NCBI GenBank assembly: GCA_945874095.1
Contig: CAMCFM010000267.1
Location: 1 to 6,534, forward strand
Reading direction: 5' to 3'
Length of the DNA: 6,534 bases
DNA from: Candidatus Kuenenia stuttgartensis
Lineage (GTDB): Bacteria > Planctomycetota > Planctomycetia > Isosphaerales > Isosphaeraceae
Each line of letters starts with the position of its first letter. The stretch's first letter is position 1. Positions 1-4,867 of this stretch are shown here, piece after piece. Under the pieces are notes generated by a model. The model made no database searches. It saw only the letters and a program-made list of their open reading frames with translations, and was not told the DNA's origin. The position numbers and the translations under genes were made by a program.

Positions 1-314
1 AGCTTCACTTCGACATCGCCGAACTGCTGAACGCTCACCAGATTATTGGTCCGGCCGCTGGCCCCATTGACCCAAATACCTGTGCTGACAGTGGTTTCAG
101 CCCATTTGAGCTGCTTCGGGCTGGCGGGGTCCAAAGTCACTGAATCGACCTGTTTCCAGTATCCCCGAGGGGCAAGAAAGGCGTCGAGGCCGTGGGCCGT
201 GCCGCCAATGAGGTCAATCCAGCCATCCTCAGCGGCATGGGATGATGCGGTACAGGTCTTGTAAACGCATGCTGATGCAGCAATTCGGGCGAAATCGCGA
301 CGATGGATGGACAT
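1..314 (-). CDS. DUF1080 / 3-keto-disaccharide hydrolase-like exported protein, N-terminal part (C-terminus beyond left edge)
   Basis: The minus strand is open from an ATG at 314 to the window edge, giving about 104 residues. The N-terminus MSIHRRDFARIAASA carries a twin-arginine-like motif (HRRDFAR, Arg5-Arg6) followed by a short Ala-rich segment, so Tat export is likely. The hydrophobic core is short, and an ASAC tetrapeptide at 13-16 is only a weak lipobox. The mature part begins DGWIDLIGG, continues with GYWKQVD, and ends TNNLVSVQQFGDVEVK. This order (opening W/L motif, Trp-containing strand, NLV...FGD(F/V)E(L/V)K strand) is how DUF1080 beta-sandwich domains begin. The family includes 3-keto-disaccharide hydrolases and is common in planctomycetes. 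No strong Shine-Dalgarno precedes the start. The gene diverges from the ATPase cluster and is probably unrelated to it. The family call rests on a partial domain read by eye. Confidence 0.72.
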   Translation of the reverse strand, partial: MSIHRRDFARIAASACVYKTCTASSHAAEDGWIDLIGGTAHGLDAFLAPRGYWKQVDSVTLDPASPKQLKWAETTVSTGIWVNGASGRTNNLVSVQQFGDVEVK

Positions 315-581
315 GGGATTGGCGATCCGGGATGAAGAGAGAGCGGAAAATTGAGATGGAGTTATGGAACATTGTCGCTTGAAAGTGGATCCGTCACAAG
401 AGACTTGCTTTGTGGAATTCCAATGATCCTTGGCGAAAGAATAGATCGCCCGCAAAATCCGTATAAAGCGAACAAGTGCACCTTGGCGAGAAACAGAACC
501 TCCAGTAAAAGCGTGTAAAAACCAAATGTCCTAGTGATTCCCCCGATACCAATTGAAACGAATCTAAGCGTTGTAAGGTGA

Positions 582-607
582 TTGTAGACGCACTTAAGCC
601 GCTACAA
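582..607. repeat. Imperfect dyad (TTGTAG ... CTACAA), possible operator
   Basis: TTGTAG at 582-587 and CTACAA at 602-607 are perfect 6-base inverted arms. The palindrome CTTAAG (593-598) sits between them. The parts between arms and centre do not pair well, so this is at most a weak hairpin or a protein-binding dyad. It lies about 105 bases upstream of the first gene of the cluster. Chance occurrence is quite possible. Confidence 0.25.
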
Positions 608-696
608 CCGATTCAAACCAAAGGCTTTTTTTGATAGAATTAAATCGCCTACATTTTCTACAGGATATATTTCCCCTAGACCGATCTAATACCCTA

Positions 697-703
697 ACAG
701 GAG
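697..703 (+). promoter_or_regulatory. Shine-Dalgarno for the first small gene
   Basis: ACAGGAG at 697-703 contains AGGAG and ends 9 bases before the ATG at 713. It is a strong ribosome binding site and fixes that start. Confidence 0.8.
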
Positions 704-712
704 CGACCTATC

Positions 713-1033
713 ATGTCAGACGCAACGACAGCAACAAATTCAGATCCGTTGGCCGGCGTGGCTCAGGCGATGGCAAATGCCGTTGAAGCAGCACGTTCGG
801 GCGTGACAGACGCTGCGGAATCGGCTCGTGGGGCCGTTCCACGAGTGAGCATGTTCCTTTCACGCATGGCTTACACGACAAGTTATGCAGTGAGCTACGG
901 CGTGGTCTTCCCGACGGTCTTCGTCGGCCAGTTCATTCCTAAGAACAATGCTTTGGTAAATGGCCTGGTGGACGGCTCACATGCTGCCCGCGACGCCGTT
1001 TCGAGCATGCGTGACAAGTCTTTGACCAAGTGA
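713..1033 (+). CDS. Small Ala-rich protein with one hydrophobic segment, function unknown
   Basis: This 106-residue protein is not recognised. The ATG at 713 follows a strong AGGAG site. Residues about 12-42 are an Ala-rich amphipathic stretch with regularly placed charges (VEAARSGVTDAAESARG). Residues about 53-75 are a hydrophobic and aromatic segment, AYTTSYAVSYGVVFPTVFVG, that could be a membrane helix or a membrane-surface hairpin. The tail from 78 on is again helical and Ala/Ser-rich, with basic residues at the very end. There is no signal peptide, and Cys is absent. It is the first gene of a same-strand cluster leading into two P-type ATPase-like genes. Its size, Ala-rich helices and position suggest a membrane-associated accessory, but no enzymatic role can be read. 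A phasin-like or lipid-surface-binding protein is an alternative. Confidence 0.85.
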   Translation: MSDATTATNSDPLAGVAQAMANAVEAARSGVTDAAESARGAVPRVSMFLSRMAYTTSYAVSYGVVFPTVFVGQFIPKNNALVNGLVDGSHAARDAVSSMRDKSLTK

Positions 1034-1135
1034 TTGGTCGTAGGTGCAGTTGATTGTCGAGGATCCGGCGATCAGAGCTTTATCGGAATCGATTTGAACA
1101 AAGTCGGTTCCAGCTTCGAATAACAAATGGCGATG

Positions 1136-1154
1136 TCGGGGATCATTTCCCCGA
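1136..1154 (+). other. Intercistronic hairpin before the second small gene
   Basis: TCGGGGA (1136-1142) and TCCCCGA (1148-1154) form a perfect 7-base GC-rich stem with the 5-base loop TCATT. Only three T residues follow (1155-1157), so it is not a classical terminator. It lies in the 148-base gap between the two small genes, 27 bases ahead of the ATG at 1182. It could act as a weak attenuator, an RNA processing or stability element, or a modulator of the downstream ribosome binding site. Confidence 0.5.
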
Positions 1155-1167
1155 TTTCGCCGAATGT

Positions 1168-1174
1168 GGGAGGG
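1168..1174 (+). promoter_or_regulatory. Shine-Dalgarno deciding the start at 1182
   Basis: GGGAGGG at 1168-1174 contains GGAGG and ends 7 bases before the ATG at 1182. An upstream in-frame ATG at 1164 would put this site inside the coding region and has no comparable site of its own, so 1182 is preferred. Confidence 0.75.
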
Positions 1175-1181
1175 CGAAGGA

Positions 1182-1511
1182 ATGCCTGTTACACGTTCGG
1201 AAGCGATATTTTTTGCGGGCGGACTCGCGGCTGGTGTGGCCGCAGTGGCCGCATATCCCTGGTTGAAGCGTCACCTGGAACCGTTGCTGGATCAATCCAA
1301 AGCGGGATCGGGTGAGTCGGGTTCGGAGATGGGACGAAAGTTGGCCGAGACAGTGGATCAGTTCCTTCAGAATGCTCCAAACGTAGCTGAGGCCGGTGCA
1401 TCCGGAGTGGCTGCAGGTGTGAGTGCTGCTCGAAGGATGGCCGAAGCGGTGAAAAAAGCCGCGACGGATATCCCTGTGACTGCTCCAACGAATTCCACTC
1501 AGGCTGCTTGA
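1182..1511 (+). CDS. Small single-helix membrane protein with Ala-rich tail, P-type ATPase-associated
   Basis: The protein has 109 residues from the ATG at 1182; starting at the in-frame ATG at 1164 would give 115. Residues about 8-28 form a Gly/Ala-rich membrane helix (AIFFAGGLAAGVAAVAAYPWL) followed by basic residues (KRH), which suggests a membrane anchor with a cytoplasmic tail. The rest is polar, then helical and Ala-rich (SGVAAGVSAARRMAEAVKKAA, about 77-97), ending in a Thr/Pro/Ala tail. No Cys, and no His cluster that would bind metal. N-terminal helix plus Ala-rich helical tail just upstream of a P-type ATPase matches the layout of PacL (DUF1490) proteins beside mycobacterial CtpC/G/V ATPases and of other small DUFs found near such pumps. 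The C-terminal metal-binding motif of PacL1 is absent. Orthology is not claimed; a role as accessory or scaffold of the ATPase is inference. Confidence 0.85.
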   Translation: MPVTRSEAIFFAGGLAAGVAAVAAYPWLKRHLEPLLDQSKAGSGESGSEMGRKLAETVDQFLQNAPNVAEAGASGVAAGVSAARRMAEAVKKAATDIPVTAPTNSTQAA

Positions 1512-1720
1512 TTTGAGTCATGGTTGATCCATGAATCGAAGGCAACTTTCCGAATCAGAAGTTCTCAATTCAGGGCAGGATGGATCCAGGCTTTTGGCCT
1601 TGATGGTTCATCCAGGGAATCGTGGAACGCTTGTTCATAGCAGTTCACACTGAATCCTGCCGACGTTTCGGGAGAACGGCTGGTTCAGATCGTAACCTTC
1701 AAGGATTCGGATTGATCACG
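1512..1720 (+). other. Leader region ahead of the P-type ATPase, with imperfect repeats
   Basis: About 209 bases separate the small membrane protein from the preferred ATPase start. They contain an inverted repeat, TCATGG/CCATGA, around 1519-1535, a bulged stem (GGATG 1578-1582 with CATCC 1609-1613, inner AGGC 1588-1591 with GCCT 1597-1600), and an imperfect direct repeat (ATGGTTGATCCATGAATCG at 1520-1538 and ATGGTTCATCCAGGGAATCG at 1603-1622). The frame is open upstream to a GTG at 1622 and a TTG at 1631, so part of the region could be coding if an early start is used. The residues that would be added show no family features. Confidence 0.4.
1701..1705 (+). promoter_or_regulatory. Candidate Shine-Dalgarno for the ATPase
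   Basis: AAGGA at 1701-1705 lies 6 bases before an in-frame TTG at 1712 and 15 bases before the ATG at 1721. The spacing fits the TTG better, which would add only three residues (MIT). A weaker AGGG at 1614-1617 precedes the GTG at 1622 by 4 bases. Confidence 0.4.
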
Positions 1721-4480
1721 ATGGATATTCAAGTTCGATTCCCCTCCGCGGGACGTATTGACGTATATAGCGACACCTTATTTGGTGATCTGTCAGGTTC
1801 CCGTGCCCGCCAATTCGTGGAACGCGTCATGCGGGCCCACGAAGTGACCGGTGTGACGGTGCGAGGCCGCGACCTCAGGGGCCGAAACGCCCGCGCTGAG
1901 ATCACTTTCAACCATACAAACCACCATGCCGATCATGTCCTTCAACAGGTGATCGCCCATCTTGCTGCGCCAGAACCTGTTGCTGAACCGGCTCATGTTG
2001 CCGAAACACATCGACATGAAAGTCATGGTTCTGCTCAAAATCCAAAGCAGTCCAAAAACGGCAAAGCAAAGTCGGCTGCTGGTGCGGAAACTTTAGATAT
2101 GGCATCCACGGCGACATTATTGGCAGAACCGCCTGAAGTGAAGCCGATCCCGACCACTTCGCGCCGCGATTCGATGATGCCTCCAAAATCGAACGGAACG
2201 GCTGCCAATCCTGATTGGCTGGACCGTCTCTGGCCTCACGAATTCCCCCACTTCGGCCAGCTTGAACTGGCGAAGCCGGAAGGTGAGAAAACCGAGCGTC
2301 ACCATATTCTTACGTTCAATAAGAACGGTGAACTGGTCACCGCATGGTCGATTCTGATGGATCAGCCTGGCAAGCTCAAACTGCGCAACTCGTCGCTGTA
2401 TCGTCGCAAGGAAGTCTGTCAGGTCATTGAACGCGAGCTCATGAGCGTTCTCGGTGTGGACAGCTATAAGACGAACTCTCTAACATCCACGCTGTCTCTG
2501 ACTTACAACCCTCGTCAGATCAAGCGCGATCAAGTTCTCGAACTTCTCGATCACGCGATTGTTCAGGCAGAAGTCCCCGCCCGGCTCGATAAACTCGACC
2601 TCCAGCTGCCGATCGCCACTGGCTCGATTTTCCTCGCCGCCCTGGCCCAGTTTTCGGTGCCCGTTTTACTTCCAGTCGCTGGACTGGTTTTTGCCTACAG
2701 CTCGATCACGACATTCAAAGAGGCCTATGTCACGCTCTTCAAAGAGAAGCGGCTTGGCGTGGATGTGCTTGATGCCATTGTGGTTGTGGGATGTATGCTC
2801 ACGGGTTCGATCTTCGCCGGTGCCGTTCTTTGCTGGTGTCTCTCGCTGGGCCGACTGCTGGTCAAGAAGACTCAGGACGACTCCAAGAAGCTGCTCATGA
2901 ACGTCTTCGGGAAACAGCCCCGATTCGTCTGGCTGCTGAAAGATGGAGTAGAAGTCCAAGTGGCACTTGAGAAGCTCAAGTCCGGCGACATCGTCGTGGT
3001 CAACACCGGCGAAACCGTGCCTGTGGACGGTATTGTGCATTCCGGGATTTCAATGATCGACCAGCATGCCCTGACCGGTGAATCCACACCGGCTGAAAAG
3101 GGACCTGGCGACCGCGTCTTTGCCTCGACCGTTCTGGTGGCCGGTAAAATCGAGATTGCTGTTGAAAATTCAGGCACCGAAACGGCTTCAGCCAAGATCG
3201 GCAAAATCCTGAACGACACAGCCGGTTACAAACTGACTTCCCAAAACAAAGGCGAAGCTCTTGCAGATAAAGCGGTTGTCCCAACCCTGGCTATTGGTGC
3301 GACAGCCCTGGCCACATTGGGCCCAGCCGGTGCCATTGCGGTTCTGAACAGCGACTTCGGGACCGGGATTCGGATGGCTGCTCCTTTGGCCCTGTTGTCG
3401 AACCTGGCTTTGGCTGCCCAAAAGGGGATTCTGATCAAGGACGGACGAGCCCTTGAGCAGATGAACGAAGTGGACACCTTCCTGTTCGACAAGACCGGGA
3501 CCCTGACACGTGAACGTCCGGAAGTGGGCCGGATTTATTCGACCGACGGCTATTCGGTTGAGCAGATCATGACCTGGGCCGCCGCTGCCGAGAACCGATT
3601 CTCGCACCCGATTGCCAAGGCCATTCTGCACAAGTTCGAAGAGATGAACCTGACGATGCCAACGGTGGACGACTCCCAGTACACCATGGGCTTCGGGATC
3701 ACGGTGAAGATCGACGGCAAGACGATTCGCGTCGGCAGCCCTCGATTCATGACGATGGAAAATATCCCGATTCCTGACGACATGAAGGTGGCTCAGGATT
3801 CAGCCCACGGCGATGGGAATACGATGGTCATGGTGGGTGTGGACGACCATCTGGGCGGAGCGATTGAGCTCCAGGCTGCGATCAGGCCTGAGGTGATCGA
3901 AATCATCGCTGGCTTGAGGAAGCGTGGGATCAAGCACCTGGCGATCATTTCGGGCGACCATGAAACGCCGACCCGGAAACTGGCGGAATCTTTGGGCATG
4001 GACCGCTATTTTGCTCAGGTTTTGCCTCAGGACAAAGCCGATTATGTCGAAAAACTTCAAAAGGAAGGCCGCAAGGTCTGTTTCGTGGGCGACGGGATCA
4101 ACGACTCGATCGCTCTGAAAAAGGCCAACGTTTCCATCTCTCTGCGTGGTGCCAGCACGATTGCCACGGACACAGCCAACATTGTGTTCATGGAAGAAGG
4201 GCTGACGAAGCTTCTGGACGTGCGGGACATTGCCCGCAGCCTCGACCATAACATCAAGCGTAGCTGGACGATGATCATCATCCCCAATGCCTTGTGTATC
4301 GTCGGTGCGTTCACCCTCGGCTTCGGTGTCATGACCAGCGTTCTGATGAACAACGTGACGGCCATTGCAGCACTCGCCAACGGGATGGCTCCGCTGCGAC
4401 AACTCAAGCATATCCGTGCCGAGCAAGAGCTTGAGCGCGAAATGAGGCTGATTCATGGCTTCGAAAGAAAAACTGTATGA
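1721..4480 (+). CDS. P1B-like P-type ATPase lacking the CPC motif, catalytically intact
   Basis: With the ATG at 1721 this is 919 residues (922 from TTG 1712, 952 from GTG 1622), longer than usual P1B pumps because of its N-terminus. Order: an HMA-like fold without CxxC (1-85); a His-rich stretch with nine His (65-102); a Lys/Ala/Pro-rich linker; a second HMA-like region with a DQPGKLKLR motif (194-284, similar to HMA_2-type domains); membrane helices 1-4 (296-381); actuator TGES (452-455); helices 5 and 6 (519-542, 549-568); phosphorylation motif DKTGTLT with Asp590; HP (629-630); SGDH (744-747); GDGIND (790-795); helices 7 and 8 (about 849-895). Eight helices plus the HP motif place it with P1B transporters, and all residues for ATP-driven phosphorylation are present. 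In helix 6, where CPC/SPC/TPC normally coordinates metal, it has DFGTGIRMAAP (545-555), so the ion cannot be predicted. The end overlaps the next gene. Confidence 0.96.
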   Translation: MDIQVRFPSAGRIDVYSDTLFGDLSGSRARQFVERVMRAHEVTGVTVRGRDLRGRNARAEITFNHTNHHADHVLQQVIAHLAAPEPVAEPAHVAETHRHESHGSAQNPKQSKNGKAKSAAGAETLDMASTATLLAEPPEVKPIPTTSRRDSMMPPKSNGTAANPDWLDRLWPHEFPHFGQLELAKPEGEKTERHHILTFNKNGELVTAWSILMDQPGKLKLRNSSLYRRKEVCQVIERELMSVLGVDSYKTNSLTSTLSLTYNPRQIKRDQVLELLDHAIVQAEVPARLDKLDLQLPIATGSIFLAALAQFSVPVLLPVAGLVFAYSSITTFKEAYVTLFKEKRLGVDVLDAIVVVGCMLTGSIFAGAVLCWCLSLGRLLVKKTQDDSKKLLMNVFGKQPRFVWLLKDGVEVQVALEKLKSGDIVVVNTGETVPVDGIVHSGISMIDQHALTGESTPAEKGPGDRVFASTVLVAGKIEIAVENSGTETASAKIGKILNDTAGYKLTSQNKGEALADKAVVPTLAIGATALATLGPAGAIAVLNSDFGTGIRMAAPLALLSNLALAAQKGILIKDGRALEQMNEVDTFLFDKTGTLTRERPEVGRIYSTDGYSVEQIMTWAAAAENRFSHPIAKAILHKFEEMNLTMPTVDDSQYTMGFGITVKIDGKTIRVGSPRFMTMENIPIPDDMKVAQDSAHGDGNTMVMVGVDDHLGGAIELQAAIRPEVIEIIAGLRKRGIKHLAIISGDHETPTRKLAESLGMDRYFAQVLPQDKADYVEKLQKEGRKVCFVGDGINDSIALKKANVSISLRGASTIATDTANIVFMEEGLTKLLDVRDIARSLDHNIKRSWTMIIIPNALCIVGAFTLGFGVMTSVLMNNVTAIAALANGMAPLRQLKHIRAEQELEREMRLIHGFERKTV

Positions 4481-4775
4481 GAGGCCACTGAAACGGACTC
4501 TGGATGACCAGCTCAAAGCCGAGATTCTTCATCTGTTTGAATCAAAGCGTCAAATGCTCCCCTCAGGAGTTGAGATGAAATGGCACCCTAAAGATCCCGT
4601 TTTAGCCCTTCGCGGACCCATGGGAGTGGCCTTCTATGTCCACTTCCATGAGACCAGAGAACTCATTGAAGTCTATGCTGAACTTGGCTTTGTGGCCCGC
4701 CAGATGGTCACCGAAACGCACCGCAGCCAAGCCAGAGATATGATCCACGAGATCGCCGAAGAACTAGCCCTTTAA
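4455..4775 (+). CDS. Small soluble alpha/beta protein translationally coupled to the ATPase, function unknown
   Basis: This 106-residue protein starts at the ATG at 4455, inside the end of the ATPase gene (26-base overlap, different frame), with GAGG at 4444-4447 seven bases upstream. That arrangement suggests translational coupling and a fixed ratio to the pump. There is no signal peptide or membrane helix, and no Cys. The pattern is a charged N-terminal helix (about 14-35), three or four beta strands (VEMKW, PVLALRGPMGVAFYVHF, LIEVYAELG) and a C-terminal helix (about 80-106). Helix, strands around a G-x-x-G turn, then strand-LGF-helix, weakly recalls the small polyhydroxyalkanoic-acid-system (PHA_gran_rgn) proteins; this is a fold-level impression only. 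Lying between an active ATPase and its degenerate paralog, it may be an adaptor or regulator, which is inference. Confidence 0.9.
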   Translation: MASKEKLYERPLKRTLDDQLKAEILHLFESKRQMLPSGVEMKWHPKDPVLALRGPMGVAFYVHFHETRELIEVYAELGFVARQMVTETHRSQARDMIHEIAEELAL

Positions 4776-4830
4776 TGGACTGAACAGGATCTCCTGATGA
4801 TTCGCATCGGGAGAGCTCCGACAGGTTTTG

Positions 4831-4855
4831 GTCAGGAAACGATCCGTTTCCTGAC
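4831..4855 (+). other. Perfect 11-base-stem hairpin between the adaptor gene and the second ATPase-like gene
   Basis: GTCAGGAAACG (4831-4841) and CGTTTCCTGAC (4845-4855) are perfect inverted repeats around the 3-base loop ATC. No T-run follows (next bases AAGAAC), so it is not an intrinsic terminator. It sits in the 86-base gap between 4775 and the first ATG of the next gene. Possible roles are an intercistronic mRNA stability or processing element, a translational control hairpin, or a dyad operator. Confidence 0.7.
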
Positions 4856-4857
4856 AA

Positions 4858-4867
4858 GAACATGTTC
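4858..4867. repeat. 10-base perfect palindrome GAACATGTTC over a candidate start codon
   Basis: GAACATGTTC is fully self-complementary, and its central ATG (4862-4864) is the earliest start of the following gene. It begins two bases after the preceding hairpin. As a short palindrome it may be chance or a protein-binding half of a larger site. Confidence 0.35.

Larger units (their letters stand above)
315..712. other. Gene-free divergent intergenic region
   Basis: About 400 bases separate the minus-strand DUF1080-like gene from the plus-strand cluster. I see no convincing gene on either strand. It is more AT-rich than the coding parts, especially 600-675, and must contain the promoters for both directions. 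Visible elements are an imperfect dyad around 582-607 and a possible plus-strand -35-like TTGATA at 631-636 with only poor -10 candidates (TTTCTA at 655-660, TATATT at 666-671). No tRNA, CRISPR or mobile-element ends were recognised. Confidence 0.6.

Noticed and set aside
46..264. A 72-codon plus-strand reading frame at the left edge
   Set aside because: It is antisense to the DUF1080-like gene, whose minus-strand frame shows an export signal and family-like strands. The plus-strand product shows no such features.
1054..1315. Short plus-strand frames overlapping the gap and the start of the second small membrane protein
   Set aside because: They use other frames than the membrane protein, have no good ribosome site, and give Arg/Gly-rich products without patterning.
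3800..4516. A 238-codon minus-strand frame and several shorter ones opposite the ATPase
   Set aside because: They lie opposite a frame with every P-type ATPase catalytic motif. Their products are His/Arg/Pro-rich shadows of codon bias, without ribosome sites or recognisable domains.
4831..4855. Intrinsic terminator after the 106-aa coupled gene
   Set aside because: The stem is perfect, but A-rich bases follow instead of a T-run, and the next gene on the same strand begins within a few bases. It is listed as an intercistronic hairpin instead.
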